Shown here one piece after another: positions 8,870 to 18,907 of a stretch of 33,647 bases of DNA (position 1 is the first letter of the stretch; each line of letters opens with the position of its first letter). The stretch covers positions 1-33,647 of the forward strand of contig NZ_JAPZSY010000129.1 in NCBI RefSeq assembly GCF_027532025.1, in the 5' to 3' direction. The notes under the pieces are model-generated. The model was not told where the DNA came from. It did no database searches and worked only from the letters and a program-made list of their open reading frames with translations. Origin of the DNA: Inhella sp. (GTDB lineage Bacteria > Pseudomonadota > Gammaproteobacteria > Burkholderiales > Burkholderiaceae_C). Position numbers and translations under genes: made by a program.

Positions 8870-10054
8870 ATGAACCACACGCAATCCCCCCTGCACCGCC
8901 TTGGCGTTTGGGCCCGGCACGGCTTGGCCGCCAGCGCTTTGATGGCAGCCCAAGCCAGTTGGGCCGTCAACGATTTGCCGGGTGGCCCGGCCGTCAATCA
9001 GGTGAACCTGCACCCGCCGGTCACCCAGATTGCCGAGTGGCAGATGGGCTTGCACAACATGATGTTGTGGCTGTGCACGGCCATCTTCGTGGCAGTGTTT
9101 GGCGTGATGTTCTATTCCATCTTCAAGCATCGCAAATCGCGCGGCGCCAAGTCGGCGAACTTCCACGAGTCGGTTTCGGTGGAGATCGCCTGGACCGTTG
9201 TGCCCTTCCTGATCGTCATCGCCATGGCCTTGCCGGCGACCAAGGTCGTGGTGGCCATGAAGGACACCACCAACGCCGACCTGACCATCAAGGCAACGGG
9301 TTACCAGTGGAAGTGGGGCTACGACTACCTGAAGGGCGAAGGCGAGGGCATCGCCTTCTTGTCCACGTTGGATCCGGCGCAGCGCGCCATGAGCGACAGC
9401 GGTAAGCCGGAGCAGGTCGACAATTACTTGCTCAAAGTGGACAACCCCCTCGTGGTACCGGTGGGCAAGAAGGTACGGATCATCACCACCGCCAACGACG
9501 TGATCCACGCTTGGATGGTGCCAGCCTTCGGGGTGAAGCAAGACGCCATTCCGGGTTTCGTGCGCGACACCTGGTTCCGCGCCGAGAAGGAGGGCGATTA
9601 CTACGGGCAATGCGCCGAGTTGTGCGGCAAAGAGCACGCCTACATGCCCATCCACGTAAAGGTCTTGAGCCACGCTGACTATGCCGCTTGGGTCGACACC
9701 AAGAAGAAGGAAATGGCCGCCAAGGCCGACGATCCGAACAAGGTTTGGGACTTGGCCGGTCTGATGGCCCGCGGCGAGAAGGTCTACAACGCCAACTGCG
9801 CGGCCTGCCATCGGGCTGACGGTAAAGGTGCCGGTCCGATCAAGGCGCTTGATGGCAGTGCCCTGGTGTTGAACGACCCTCAAAAGCAGATTGAGATCTT
9901 GCTCAAAGGTGCCGGCAACGGTGCCATGCCTGCGTGGCGTCAGCTGAATGACACCGAACTCGCGGCCGTCATGACCTACACCAAGAATTCCTGGAGCAAC
10001 CAGACCGGCAAGGTGATTCAGCCTGCCGAGTTCGCGGCCGCTCGCGCCAAGTAA
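8870..10054 (+). CDS. coxB: Cytochrome c oxidase subunit II with fused cytochrome c domain
   Basis: Takes electrons from a c-type cytochrome and passes them through CuA to heme a of subunit I. It is 394 residues. A signal segment ends near ASWAV, two membrane helices follow (about 55-80 and 100-120), then the periplasmic cupredoxin domain. CuA ligands are visible: H213, then C248, C252, H256 and M259 in QCAELCGKEHAYM. A C-terminal cytochrome c domain carries C310-A-A-C313-H314 and a likely axial M353. This fused form is usual for aa3/caa3 oxidases of Burkholderiales. The ATG at 8870 is chosen because it starts the signal region MNHTQSPLHRL. It heads the oxidase operon and lies 18 bp before coxA. 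Confidence 0.96.
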   Translation: MNHTQSPLHRLGVWARHGLAASALMAAQASWAVNDLPGGPAVNQVNLHPPVTQIAEWQMGLHNMMLWLCTAIFVAVFGVMFYSIFKHRKSRGAKSANFHESVSVEIAWTVVPFLIVIAMALPATKVVVAMKDTTNADLTIKATGYQWKWGYDYLKGEGEGIAFLSTLDPAQRAMSDSGKPEQVDNYLLKVDNPLVVPVGKKVRIITTANDVIHAWMVPAFGVKQDAIPGFVRDTWFRAEKEGDYYGQCAELCGKEHAYMPIHVKVLSHADYAAWVDTKKKEMAAKADDPNKVWDLAGLMARGEKVYNANCAACHRADGKGAGPIKALDGSALVLNDPQKQIEILLKGAGNGAMPAWRQLNDTELAAVMTYTKNSWSNQTGKVIQPAEFAAARAK

Positions 10055-10072
10055 TCAGCCGAGGACGACAAG

Positions 10073-11701
10073 ATGAGCGCTGTACTCGACCCCCACGGCC
10101 ACGCGGCCGGCCACGACCACCATCACGATCACCATGCTCCGACTGGCTGGCGTCGCTGGGTGTTCGCCACGAACCACAAGGACATCGGCACGATGTACTT
10201 GTTGTTCTCGTTTGCCATGCTGATGATCGGCGGCTTGCTGGCCTTGGGCATCCGCCTCGAGCTGGCCAAGCCCGGCTTGCAGTTCGTGAACCCTGAACTG
10301 TTCAACCAGTTCACCACCATGCACGGCCTCATCATGGTGTTCGGCGCCATCATGCCGGCCTTCGTGGGTTTTGCGAACTGGATGATCCCGCTGCAGATCG
10401 GTGCCAGTGACATGGCCTTCGCGCGGATGAACAACTTCAGCTTCTGGCTGATGATCCCCGCGGCCATCATGCTTGCGGGCTCGTTCTTCATGCCAGGGGG
10501 CGCCCCGGCCGCCGGCTGGACGCTTTATGCGCCGCTGACCCTGCAAATGGGTCCTTCGATGGACGCAGGCATTTTTGCCATGCACATCCTGGGTGCCTCG
10601 TCCATCATGGGCTCGATCAACATCATTGTCACCATCTTGAACATGCGCGCTCCGGGCATGACCTTGATGAAGATGCCCATGTTCTGCTGGACCTGGTTGA
10701 TCACCGCCTATCTGCTGATCGCCGTGATGCCTGTGCTGGCGGGTGCCATCACGATGACCCTGACCGACCGTCACTTCGGCACGACCTTCTTCAACCCGGC
10801 AGGTGGCGGTGACCCTGTCATGTACCAGCACATTTTCTGGTTCTTCGGTCACCCCGAGGTCTACATCATGATCTTGCCGGCCTTCGGCATCGTGAGTCAG
10901 ATCGTCCCGGCTTTCGCCCGCAAGAAGCTGTTCGGTTACGCCTCGATGGTGTACGCCACCGCCTCGATCGCCATCCTGTCGTTCATCGTGTGGGCCCACC
11001 ACATGTTCACGACGGGCATGCCGGTGACCGGACAGCTGTTCTTCATGTATGCCACCATGTTGATCGCCGTGCCCACGGGCGTGAAGATCTTCAATTGGAT
11101 CGCCACCATGTGGCGCGGCTCGATGACCTTCGAGGTGCCCATGCTGTGGGCCGTCGGGTTCATCTTCGTGTTCACCATGGGCGGCTTCACCGGCTTGATC
11201 CTCTCTGTGGCGCCCGTGGACATCCAGATCCAGGACACCTACTACGTGGTGGCCCACTTCCACTACGTGCTCGTGGCGGGCTCGTTGTTCGCGCTGTTCG
11301 CCGGCGTGTACTACTGGGGCCCGAAGTGGAGCGGGGTGATGTACAGCGAGTTCCGTGGCAAGGTCCACTTCTGGCTGTCTTTGCTGTTCTTCAACATCAC
11401 CTTCTTCCCGATGCACTTCCTGGGGTTGGCCGGCATGCCGCGTCGTTATGCCGACTACCCGTTGCAGTTTGCCGATTTCAATTTGATCGCCTCGATTGGT
11501 GCATTTGGTTTCGGCTTCATGCAGGTGTACTTCTTCCTGTTCATCGTGCTGCCCATGATGCGCGGCAAGGGTGAAAAGGCGCCGCAGCGCCCCTGGGAGG
11601 CGGCAGAGGGTCTGGAGTGGGAAGTGCCTTCGCCGGCGCCGTTCCATACCTTTGAAAACCCGCCGAAGCTGGATGCGACGGCGACCAAGATCGTCGCTTG
11701 A
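10073..11701 (+). CDS. coxA: Cytochrome c oxidase subunit I
   Basis: The catalytic, proton-pumping subunit of the aa3 oxidase, in the inner membrane with heme a, heme a3 and CuB. It is 542 residues with about 12 membrane helices. Ligands visible: H84 and H397 for heme a, H395 for heme a3, and H260, H309 and H310 for CuB. H260-P-E-V-Y264 is the site of the His-Tyr crosslink, and E262 marks an A1-type oxidase. The N-terminus is His-rich (residues 9-21, [14 protein letters not shown]), an uncommon extension that may touch metal. The start at 10073 follows a GAGGACGAC ribosome-binding site. It lies directly after coxB and just before the 36-residue assembly gene. Confidence 0.98.
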   Translation: MSAVLDPHGHAAGHDHHHDHHAPTGWRRWVFATNHKDIGTMYLLFSFAMLMIGGLLALGIRLELAKPGLQFVNPELFNQFTTMHGLIMVFGAIMPAFVGFANWMIPLQIGASDMAFARMNNFSFWLMIPAAIMLAGSFFMPGGAPAAGWTLYAPLTLQMGPSMDAGIFAMHILGASSIMGSINIIVTILNMRAPGMTLMKMPMFCWTWLITAYLLIAVMPVLAGAITMTLTDRHFGTTFFNPAGGGDPVMYQHIFWFFGHPEVYIMILPAFGIVSQIVPAFARKKLFGYASMVYATASIAILSFIVWAHHMFTTGMPVTGQLFFMYATMLIAVPTGVKIFNWIATMWRGSMTFEVPMLWAVGFIFVFTMGGFTGLILSVAPVDIQIQDTYYVVAHFHYVLVAGSLFALFAGVYYWGPKWSGVMYSEFRGKVHFWLSLLFFNITFFPMHFLGLAGMPRRYADYPLQFADFNLIASIGAFGFGFMQVYFFLFIVLPMMRGKGEKAPQRPWEAAEGLEWEVPSPAPFHTFENPPKLDATATKIVA

Positions 11702-11703
11702 TC

Positions 11704-11814
11704 ATGGACGAATCCCAACGCAAGGCCAACCGTCGGTTGGGTCTCATCTTGGCCAGTGTGGCTTTGGCCTTTGCGGTGGGCTTCATGGTGAAGATGGCAT
11801 TTCTGGGCGGGTGA
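11704..11814 (+). CDS. Cytochrome oxidase small assembly protein, 36 residues
   Basis: A very short gene two bases after the coxA stop. The product begins MDESQRKANRRLG and then has one hydrophobic helix (about residues 13-34) ending in FLGG. The positive patch before the helix predicts a cytoplasmic N-terminus. Tiny one-helix proteins in exactly this place, between coxA and ctaG, are annotated in Burkholderiales as cytochrome oxidase small assembly proteins. The role in assembly is inferred from position and family naming. The ctaG start lies 4 bp after its stop, so translation is probably coupled. Confidence 0.8.
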   Translation: MDESQRKANRRLGLILASVALAFAVGFMVKMAFLGG

Positions 11815-11818
11815 GAGC

Positions 11819-12406
11819 GTGAGCCAATGGCGCCGAGCGCTGCACCGAGACAACCTGCACTTGGTGGGCAAGTTGGTCTTGGTGTGCGCCATGATGTTTG
11901 GTTTCGGGTACGCACTCGTGCCTCTGTATCGCGCCATTTGCGAGGCGCTGGGGATCAACGTGCTCAGCGAAACCGAGCGCCGCGACCAGGTGAAAAACAC
12001 GCAGGTCGACACCACACGCCTCATCACCGTGGAGTTCGATGCCAACGCTCGCGGTCCGTGGGACTTCAAGCCCGCCAAGAACTACGTGCAGGTGCACCCG
12101 GGTGAGTTGGTGACGGTCAACTACACCTTCCGCAACCGCCAAGACCGCACGATGGCTGCTCAGGCCATCCCCAGCTACGCCCCCAAGCAGAGCATGGCGC
12201 ACTTCCACAAGTTCGAGTGCTTCTGCTTCAACGAGTACACCCTGGCGCCTGGGGAAGAGAAAGAGTGGCCTGTGGTCTTCGTGGTGGACCCCAAGTTGCC
12301 CAAGGATGTGAAGACCATCACGCTCTCGTACACCTTTTTTGAGGTGCCGGGCAAGAAGCTGGCTAGGGGCCCGTCTCCTGCGGTGTCGGCCAAGGGGGGC
12401 GCTTGA
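11819..12406 (+). CDS. ctaG: Cytochrome c oxidase assembly protein CtaG (Cox11)
   Basis: Delivers copper to the CuB site of subunit I. It is 195 residues with one N-terminal membrane helix (about 15-38) and a periplasmic immunoglobulin-like domain. The copper motif C134-F-C136-F lies in KFECFCFNEY, followed by LAPGE. The start is GTG at 11819, which gives MSQWRRALHRDN, a typical N-terminus; no in-frame ATG lies nearby upstream. It sits between the small assembly gene and the DUF2970 gene, whose TTG start overlaps its TGA stop. Confidence 0.95.
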   Translation: MSQWRRALHRDNLHLVGKLVLVCAMMFGFGYALVPLYRAICEALGINVLSETERRDQVKNTQVDTTRLITVEFDANARGPWDFKPAKNYVQVHPGELVTVNYTFRNRQDRTMAAQAIPSYAPKQSMAHFHKFECFCFNEYTLAPGEEKEWPVVFVVDPKLPKDVKTITLSYTFFEVPGKKLARGPSPAVSAKGGA

Positions 12407-12645
12407 GCCACGACCCTGCACGTGATTTGCGCGAGGCCGTGGCCCGCCCGCTTTCGTTCGGTCAGACCGTGCGCGCGGTGGCGTGGTCGTTTTTTGGTGT
12501 GCGCAAGGGGGCGGAGCATGAGCGGGACATGGCCCGGCTCAACCCTTTGCATGTGATCTTGGCTGGAATCATCGGCGCCGTGCTTTTCGTGCTGGCGTTG
12601 GTGGTCCTGGTGAATTGGGTGATTGCCAGCGGCGTGGCCCGCTGA
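12403..12645 (+). CDS. DUF2970 family small membrane protein
   Basis: An 80-residue protein with a soluble N-terminal half containing SFGQTVRAVAWSFFGVRKG and a single C-terminal membrane helix (about 52-75). This matches the DUF2970 family, which is found in the oxidase clusters of betaproteobacteria and has no established function. The start is TTG at 12403, within a TTGA overlap with the ctaG stop, so translation is coupled. A role in oxidase assembly is inferred from position only. Confidence 0.8.
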   Translation: MSHDPARDLREAVARPLSFGQTVRAVAWSFFGVRKGAEHERDMARLNPLHVILAGIIGAVLFVLALVVLVNWVIASGVAR

Positions 12646-12682
12646 GCAGCCGAGACTGGAATTCAGAACAAGGAGAAGCCTC

Positions 12683-13573
12683 ATGGCAGGAGCGACCCCC
12701 ACCAACGGCCAAGCGCCGTACTACTTCGTCCCTGGGCCCTCGCGGCACCCGGCGATGGCCGCACTCGGCCTGTTCTTCGTGATTTTGGGCGCTGGCCAGT
12801 GGGTGAATGGTCACGGCTGGGGGGCGTATTCCTTGGCCTTTGGCTTGGTGTTTTGGTTGTTCGTGCTGAAGCAGTGGTTTGGCGACGCCATCCGTGAAAG
12901 CGAAGGCGGCCTTTACAGCGACCGCATCGACATCAGCTTCCGCTGGAGCATGGGCTGGTTCATCTTTTCGGAGGTGATGTTCTTCGCCGCCTTTTTCGGA
13001 GCGCTGTATTGGGCCCGCGTTCACTCGGTGCCCATGCTGGGCAACCTGGAGCACACGTCGATCTTGTGGCCCGATTTCAAGGCCCTGTGGCCCAGCACCA
13101 ATCCGGGCATGACGGCGTCTCCGGCAGGCACCATCGAGGCGTTTCAGACCATCGGTCCTTGGCCTCTGCCCACGATTAACACCGCTTTGCTGCTCACATC
13201 GGGTGTCACGCTGACCATTGCCCACCACGCGCTCATCGCAGGCAACCGCAGCAAGACGATCCAGTTCATGTGGATGACGGTGCTGTTGGGCGTCATCTTC
13301 CTCGTGGTGCAGGGCTACGAGTACGCCCACGCCTACCGAGATCTGAACCTCAAACTGTCCAGTGGCATCTTCGGCAGCACCTTTTTCATGCTGACGGGTT
13401 TCCACGGATTCCACGTGTTCGTGGGCATGCTGATGCTGCTGTTCATCACGCTGCGGCTGCACAAGGGCCACTTCACCAAGGACCGCCATTTCGGATTCGA
13501 GGGTGCGGCTTGGTACTGGCACTTCGTCGACGTGGTGTGGCTGGGCCTGTACGTCGTCGTCTACTGGATGTGA
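12683..13573 (+). CDS. ctaE: Cytochrome c oxidase subunit III
   Basis: Non-catalytic core subunit that stabilises the oxidase and helps proton uptake. It is 296 residues with seven predicted membrane helices. Family features are PYYFVPGPSRHPAMA at the N-terminus, SEVMFFAAFF in the middle, FHGFHVFVG in the C-terminal half and AAWYWHFVDVVWLGLY at the end. The ATG at 12683 follows AAGGAGAAG, a strong ribosome-binding site. It is the last gene of the first oxidase transcript, as a strong hairpin follows at 13597. Confidence 0.97.
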   Translation: MAGATPTNGQAPYYFVPGPSRHPAMAALGLFFVILGAGQWVNGHGWGAYSLAFGLVFWLFVLKQWFGDAIRESEGGLYSDRIDISFRWSMGWFIFSEVMFFAAFFGALYWARVHSVPMLGNLEHTSILWPDFKALWPSTNPGMTASPAGTIEAFQTIGPWPLPTINTALLLTSGVTLTIAHHALIAGNRSKTIQFMWMTVLLGVIFLVVQGYEYAHAYRDLNLKLSSGIFGSTFFMLTGFHGFHVFVGMLMLLFITLRLHKGHFTKDRHFGFEGAAWYWHFVDVVWLGLYVVVYWM

Positions 13574-13596
13574 CGGGTCTTCGTCCCTGAAACGCC

Positions 13597-13626
13597 AAGC
13601 GCCGCCCACGGGCGGCGCTTGTGTTT
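13597..13626 (+). terminator. Terminator after ctaE
   Basis: A 10-bp perfect stem (13597-13606 with 13611-13620, arms AAGCGCCGCC and GGCGGCGCTT) with a CACG loop, followed by GTGTTT. It lies between the convergent ctaE and DUF2909 genes and may act in both directions. Confidence 0.8.
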
Positions 13627-13642
13627 GGGTGGCGACCGGTGT

Positions 13643-13855
13643 TCAGCGTCCCACGGGCACGCCGCGGGGCTCGATCCAGCCTTGACTCCAGGCCAACAAG
13701 ATGAAAAGAAACAGCGCGATCGACAGCCCAACCCGGACGGCCAATGCGCGTGCCATGGCATTGGGTTGCGATTTGCGTCGCTGGAGCATGAAGTAACCCG
13801 CGCCTGCCAGCGCGACCAGGATGCCGATGAAGGCGACAAGAAACAACCCATTCAT
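13643..13855 (-). CDS. DUF2909 twin-transmembrane protein
   Basis: A 70-residue protein with two membrane helices: about 4-24 (LFLVAFIGILVALAGAGYF) and about 40-62 (VRVGLSIALFLFILLAWSQGW). A basic loop, QRRKSQPNAMARA, joins them. This is the architecture of DUF2909 family proteins, often placed beside surf1 in betaproteobacterial oxidase loci; function is not known. It is read against the oxidase genes. Its start at 13855 is only 11 bp from the surf1 start at 13867, so the two genes share their upstream signals. Confidence 0.8.
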   Translation of the reverse strand: MNGLFLVAFIGILVALAGAGYFMLQRRKSQPNAMARALAVRVGLSIALFLFILLAWSQGWIEPRGVPVGR

Positions 13856-13866
13856 GGTGGCCGAGT

Positions 13867-14610
13867 ATGCAGCACGCGCCAACTGAATCCCCCCGAACGA
13901 CGGCCAAGCGCTTCTGGCTGGTGACCCTGGCCGCGGTGGCCTTGGCGGTGCTGACGGCTCGGCTGGGATGGTGGCAATGGGACCGCGCGCTGCAGAAACA
14001 AGCCTTGCAGGCCGAACGCGTCCGCGCCGCTGCCTTGCCGCCGGTTTCTTGGGACGACGTGCGCAAAGCGCCGCAGGCCGACTGGCAGCAAAGGCGCGCC
14101 CAATGGACGGGCCACTGGCTGCCCGAGCAATCGGTCTGGTTGGACAACCGACCGATGCACCAGCGCAGTGGTTTCGTGCTGTTGACGCCGCTGCGACTGC
14201 CTGACGGCACCCTGGTTTGGGTGCAGCGTGGCTGGCAAGCCAAGGGTGCGGGACGGCACGAGGCACCCCCTTGGCCACCCACCGTGGCCAGCCAGGTCCG
14301 GGTGACCGGACGCCTGGCGCAACAGGCCTCTCGGGCCTATGACCTGGGTCCGGCAGCGTCAGGGCCCCTCAAGCAAAATCTCGACATCGCGGCCTCGGCT
14401 GCCGTCCTGGGTCAGCCGCCCCTGCCATGGGTGCTTTGGCAGACCGAGGATTGCGCGCCCCTGGCTTGCGATTGGCCGGCGCCCGACGATGGGGTGGCCA
14501 AACACCACGGCTATGCGGCGCAATGGTTTGCGCTGTCGGCTTTGACCCTGGGTTTGTATGTCTGGTTCCAACTCATCCTCCCCCGACGACGTCAGCGCGC
14601 ACGGGCTTGA
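13867..14610 (+). CDS. SURF1 family oxidase assembly protein
   Basis: SURF1 (Shy1) helps insert heme a into subunit I. It is 247 residues. Membrane helices lie at each end (about 17-36 and 222-240), with a periplasmic domain between. Family features are RLGWWQWDRA after the first helix, GHWLPEQSVWLDNRP, and LVWVQRGW near the middle. The start at 13867 gives MQHAPTESPRTTAKRFWLV. It is very close to the divergent DUF2909 start, so a slightly later start is possible but no ATG offers one before the helix. The C-terminus overlaps the next gene by 53 bp if that gene starts at 14558. Confidence 0.9.
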   Translation: MQHAPTESPRTTAKRFWLVTLAAVALAVLTARLGWWQWDRALQKQALQAERVRAAALPPVSWDDVRKAPQADWQQRRAQWTGHWLPEQSVWLDNRPMHQRSGFVLLTPLRLPDGTLVWVQRGWQAKGAGRHEAPPWPPTVASQVRVTGRLAQQASRAYDLGPAASGPLKQNLDIAASAAVLGQPPLPWVLWQTEDCAPLACDWPAPDDGVAKHHGYAAQWFALSALTLGLYVWFQLILPRRRQRARA

Positions 14611-15271
14611 CCTGACGGTGCATGCCTCGCCGACCGACGACGCCTTGGTCGCTTTGCGCGACGCCGAGCGCACGCGGCGCGGCCGCTTCATGATGGTCGT
14701 GGTGGTGCTGCTGTGCGCCTTGCCGGTTTTGGCCTCGTACTTCACGTTCTATGTCATCAAGCCCAAGGGCCAGGCCTACGGCAGCTTGATCTCGCCTTCG
14801 ATCCCCATGCCGCCCGACTTGCCGCTGCGCAACCTCGCCGGCGAGCCGGTTGCGGTGGACAGCCTGCGTCAGCAGTGGCTGCTCGTCGTCGTTGACGGGG
14901 GCTCGTGCGTGGCCGAGTGCGAAAGCCATCTGTACATGCAACGCCAGTTGCGCGAGATGCTGGGGCGCGAGCGGGACCGCCTCGACAAGGTCTGGCTCGT
15001 GACCGATGACGTGCCCCTGCAGCCGGCACTGCGCGAGGCCCTGGCGGCCCGCCCGGCGACCACCGTGTTGCGAGTCCCCTCGGAGGCGCTGGGCCGGTGG
15101 TTGCGTGCCGACACGGGTCAACCGCTGTCGGGTCATCTGTACTTGGTGGACCCCATGGGGCGTTGGATGTGGCGCTCGCCCGCGCGACCCGACCCCATGA
15201 AAGTCAAGAAGGATCTCGATCGACTGCTCAAGGCCAGCGTGTCTTGGGACCAGCCGGGGCGTCCGCAATGA
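14558..15271 (+). CDS. Membrane-anchored Sco-like thioredoxin-fold protein
   Basis: A 237-residue protein with one membrane helix (about 45-68) and a periplasmic domain. Within that domain C117-V-A-E-C121 has the C-x3-C spacing of Sco copper chaperones. H193 in GHLYLVDPMGRW lies where Sco proteins have D-H-x-x-x-x-x-x-x-D-P-x-G-R. All three copper ligands of a Sco protein therefore seem to be present, though the surrounding sequence is divergent. I infer an accessory copper or thiol-redox step in CuA assembly. The ATG at 14558 overlaps surf1 by 53 bp; a GTG at 14618, after the surf1 stop, is an alternative start. Its stop overlaps the ctaA start as ATGA. Confidence 0.75.
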   Translation: MSGSNSSSPDDVSAHGLDLTVHASPTDDALVALRDAERTRRGRFMMVVVVLLCALPVLASYFTFYVIKPKGQAYGSLISPSIPMPPDLPLRNLAGEPVAVDSLRQQWLLVVVDGGSCVAECESHLYMQRQLREMLGRERDRLDKVWLVTDDVPLQPALREALAARPATTVLRVPSEALGRWLRADTGQPLSGHLYLVDPMGRWMWRSPARPDPMKVKKDLDRLLKASVSWDQPGRPQ

Positions 15272-16389
15272 CGCCAGGCTACGTCGATTGGTCGCCGCTG
15301 GTGCAGTTGCTGCTGCTCGGGCTGGGCCTGGGCGTCTTGCCCCTCGGTTGGTGGGCGGTGCGAAGCGCCCGCCTGGACCGTGGGCAGCGTCTCAGAACGC
15401 TGACCTTGATCACCTTGTTTCTGACCTTCGATTTGGTGGTGTTCGGGGCCTTCACTCGGCTGTCCGACTCTGGCTTGGGGTGTCCCGATTGGCCGGGCTG
15501 CTACGGCTCCGCCAGTCCCATCGGGGCCCGTGAAGAAATCGCTGCAGAGGTCGCGGTGCGACCGACCGGGCCGGTGACCCACGGCAAGGCCTGGGTGGAA
15601 ATGGTGCATCGGTATTGGGCCAGCGCGGTGGGCTTCTTGATTTTGGTGCTGGCGGTGTTGGCTTGGCGCTGGCGATCGCCTGAATTGCCGCATCCGGGCT
15701 GGGCTTGGCTCACTTTGGCTTGGGTGGTGGTTCAGGGTGCATTTGGGGCCTGGACCGTGACCATGAAGCTGTTTCCGGCCGTGGTCACGGCCCACTTGCT
15801 GTTGGGTCTTGGCTTGTTGGTGTTGTTGGTGCGCCAGGCGGAGGTGCTCAGGCCTCGGCCCTTGCCATTGCCTGGGGCAGCGCGTCGGTGGTGGCTGCTG
15901 GTGGCGGTGCTGCTGTGGCTTCAGTTGGCCCTTGGCGGTTGGGTCAGCACCAACTACGCCGTGCTCGTGTGCCGCGACATCCCGACTTGCCAGGGTCAAT
16001 GGTGGCCCCGCATGGACTTCAACCAGGGCTTTGAGCTGTGGCGGGCCTTGGGGACCGATGGCGACGGAGGCCTGTTGAGCTTCCCGGCGTTGACGGCTAT
16101 CCATGTCGCGCACCGCATCGGGGCGGTGGTGCTCACGCTGGCCGTGCTGGGCTTTGCTGCCCACTTGGCCTCCGCGGGGGCTCGCCGGTGGGCTGGGGGC
16201 CTGTTGGCTCTGCTGGGATGGCAGGTGGTCTCGGGGGTGTCGAACGTGGTGTTGGGCTGGCCTTTGGCCGCTGCCTTGGCCCACAGCGCCGGCGCCGCTG
16301 GCTGGGTGGTGCTGATGGCGACTTTGGGTTGCCGCCTGCGCGCGGTGTCTTCGGCACCGGCAGGGGCGGTCCAGGAGGCGCGAGCATGA
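15268..16389 (+). CDS. ctaA: Heme A synthase CtaA (COX15)
   Basis: Oxidises the C8 methyl of heme O to the formyl group of heme A, in the inner membrane. It is 373 residues with about eight membrane helices. Family features are [19 protein letters not shown] near residue 60, MVHRYWAS with a heme-binding His, [21 protein letters not shown], and a second IHVAHR with another His pair. Two Cys pairs are seen in the two external loops. The ATG at 15268 overlaps the previous stop as ATGA, and its own stop overlaps the ctaB start the same way, so the three genes are translationally coupled. Confidence 0.95.
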   Translation: MTPGYVDWSPLVQLLLLGLGLGVLPLGWWAVRSARLDRGQRLRTLTLITLFLTFDLVVFGAFTRLSDSGLGCPDWPGCYGSASPIGAREEIAAEVAVRPTGPVTHGKAWVEMVHRYWASAVGFLILVLAVLAWRWRSPELPHPGWAWLTLAWVVVQGAFGAWTVTMKLFPAVVTAHLLLGLGLLVLLVRQAEVLRPRPLPLPGAARRWWLLVAVLLWLQLALGGWVSTNYAVLVCRDIPTCQGQWWPRMDFNQGFELWRALGTDGDGGLLSFPALTAIHVAHRIGAVVLTLAVLGFAAHLASAGARRWAGGLLALLGWQVVSGVSNVVLGWPLAAALAHSAGAAGWVVLMATLGCRLRAVSSAPAGAVQEARA

Positions 16390-17306
16390 GCGAGGCCGTC
16401 ACCAACCCGCCCACCGCCTCAATGCCCAGCCGGTGGCGCCAGTTCTACGCGTTGACCAAGCCGCGCGTGGTGCAACTCATCGTCTTCTGCGCCGTGATCG
16501 GCATGGCCTTGGCGGTGCCCGGTTGGCCCAGCCCGGCTCAGTGGGGCGCCATGGCGGCAGCCACGGTCGGCATTTGGCTGATTGCGGCTGCGGCGGCGGC
16601 CTTCAATTGCTTGGTGGAGCGGCAGATCGACGCCCGCATGAAGCGCACCAGTTGGCGGCCGACGGCGCGGGGCGAACTGAGCGGCCGGCAGGCGCTCGTG
16701 TTCTCGGTGGTGTTGTGCGGCCTCGGCGCCCTCGTGCTCCTCGTGTGGGTCAATGCGCTCACGCTGTGGCTCACCTTGGCCACCTTCGTGGGCTACGCCA
16801 TCGTCTACACCGTGTGGCTCAAGCCCACCACGCCGCAGAACATCGTCATCGGAGGTGCTTCGGGCGCCATGCCCCCGGTGTTGGGCTGGGCGGCGGTGCA
16901 AGGCAGTTTGGGGCCGGAACCTTGGCTGCTGTGCCTGATCATCTTTTTGTGGACGCCGCCCCACTTCTGGGCCTTGGCTTTGTACCGAGCCGACGATTAC
17001 GCCAAGGCGGGTTTGCCCATGCTGCCGGTGACCCACGGCAACGCATTCACGCGCTTGCAGGTCTTCCTCTACACCTGGATCTTGTTGGCGGCCACGTTGC
17101 TCCCCTACCTGGTGGGCATGAGCGGGCTGCTGTACCTGCTGGCCGCCTTGGCCTTGGGCTTGCGGTTTTGCTGGTTGGGTTGGAAGCTCTGGCGGGCCTA
17201 CGACGAAGCGCTAGCGCGCCGCACGTTTTGGTTTTCCATCTGGTACCTCGCCTTGTTGTTTGCCGCACTTCTCTTGGATCACTATGTTCAATTGGGCTTC
17301 GATTGA
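16386..17306 (+). CDS. ctaB: Protoheme IX farnesyltransferase CtaB
   Basis: Adds the hydroxyethylfarnesyl group to heme B to make heme O, the substrate of CtaA. It is 306 residues with about nine membrane helices. The prenyl-diphosphate motif is seen as [15 protein letters not shown] followed by RP, the second motif as [17 protein letters not shown], and [10 protein letters not shown] is also typical. It begins [11 protein letters not shown] at the first helix. The ATG at 16386 overlaps the ctaA stop, and its C-terminus overlaps the sco start by 23 bp. Confidence 0.97.
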   Translation: MSEAVTNPPTASMPSRWRQFYALTKPRVVQLIVFCAVIGMALAVPGWPSPAQWGAMAAATVGIWLIAAAAAAFNCLVERQIDARMKRTSWRPTARGELSGRQALVFSVVLCGLGALVLLVWVNALTLWLTLATFVGYAIVYTVWLKPTTPQNIVIGGASGAMPPVLGWAAVQGSLGPEPWLLCLIIFLWTPPHFWALALYRADDYAKAGLPMLPVTHGNAFTRLQVFLYTWILLAATLLPYLVGMSGLLYLLAALALGLRFCWLGWKLWRAYDEALARRTFWFSIWYLALLFAALLLDHYVQLGFD

Positions 17307-17892
17307 CCGCCGCCGCAGCGTGTTGGCCTTGGGGGCTCTGTGTGCCCTGAGTGCTTGCCAGCCTTCGCAGGCCCCATCGTTCGCCAGCCTGGACATCACC
17401 GGTGCGAGCTATGCGCAGGACTTTGCGCTGCCTGACGCAGACGGTCGCGTGCGAACCCTGGCCGATTTCCGCGGCAAGGTGGTGGTTGTGTTCTTTGGGT
17501 TCACGCAGTGCCCCGATGTTTGCCCGACCACGCTGCAAGAGTTGGCCTTGATCAAGCAGGAACTTGGCCCCGATGGGGCTCGGGTGGTCCCGGTGTTCAT
17601 CACCGTGGATCCGGATCGCGACACCCCCGCGTTGTTGAAGGCCTACGTCAGCAACTTCTCGCCCGATGCCGTCGCCCTGCGCGGCAACGCCGACCAACTG
17701 CAGGCCACCGCCAAGGCGTTCCGGGTGGTCTACAACAAAGTGCCCAACCGCAGCGGCGAGGGCTACACCCTGGATCACACCGCGGCGTCGTTCGTCTTTG
17801 ACCCGAAGGGCCGCTTGCGGCTGTATGCGCGCTACGGGCAGGGGCCGCAGCCCCTGCTTGCCGACATCCGACAGTTGCTCCGCGGCGCCTGA
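17284..17892 (+). CDS. SCO1/SenC family copper chaperone lipoprotein
   Basis: Delivers copper to the CuA site of subunit II or keeps its cysteines reduced. It is 202 residues. The N-terminus has [17 protein letters not shown], a lipoprotein signal whose lipobox cysteine is C25, so the protein is anchored to a membrane on the periplasmic side. The thioredoxin-fold copper site is complete: C76-P-D-V-C80 and H165 in [12 protein letters not shown]. The ATG at 17284 places a normal signal peptide directly at the start. It overlaps the ctaB end by 23 bp and is the last gene of the cluster. Confidence 0.95.
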   Translation: MFNWASIDRRRSVLALGALCALSACQPSQAPSFASLDITGASYAQDFALPDADGRVRTLADFRGKVVVVFFGFTQCPDVCPTTLQELALIKQELGPDGARVVPVFITVDPDRDTPALLKAYVSNFSPDAVALRGNADQLQATAKAFRVVYNKVPNRSGEGYTLDHTAASFVFDPKGRLRLYARYGQGPQPLLADIRQLLRGA

Positions 17893-17914
17893 GCGCGCTG
17901 CGTCGGGAGCAAGT

Positions 17915-17931
17915 TGACCGGCTGACTCCGG

Positions 17932-17934
<3 letters not shown>
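17915..17934. terminator. Hairpin between convergent sco and rpoH
   Basis: TGACCGG (17915-17921) and CCGGTCA (17928-17934) form a perfect 7-bp stem with a 6-nt loop. The right arm includes the rpoH stop codon. No strong T-tract follows on either strand; it may be a weak two-way terminator. Confidence 0.45.
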
Positions 17935-18861
<927 letters not shown>

Positions 18862-18901
18862 CGTTGAAGCCCTTTCTTCGGGAGGTTCATCCCCGAACGA
18901 A

Positions 18902-18907
18902 ATCATA
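18902..18907 (-). promoter_or_regulatory. Likely -10 box of the rpoH promoter
   Basis: On the minus strand TATGAT lies directly next to the CIRCE element, 41 bp before the chosen rpoH start. I see no strong -35 box at 17 bp, where the sequence is within or beyond CIRCE. The overlap would let a bound repressor block polymerase. Confidence 0.45.

Noticed and set aside
7483-9405. A 640-residue open frame across the methyltransferase, the gap and coxB
   Set aside because: It is out of frame with both genes, very Arg/Pro/Gly-rich, and crosses the coxB leader.
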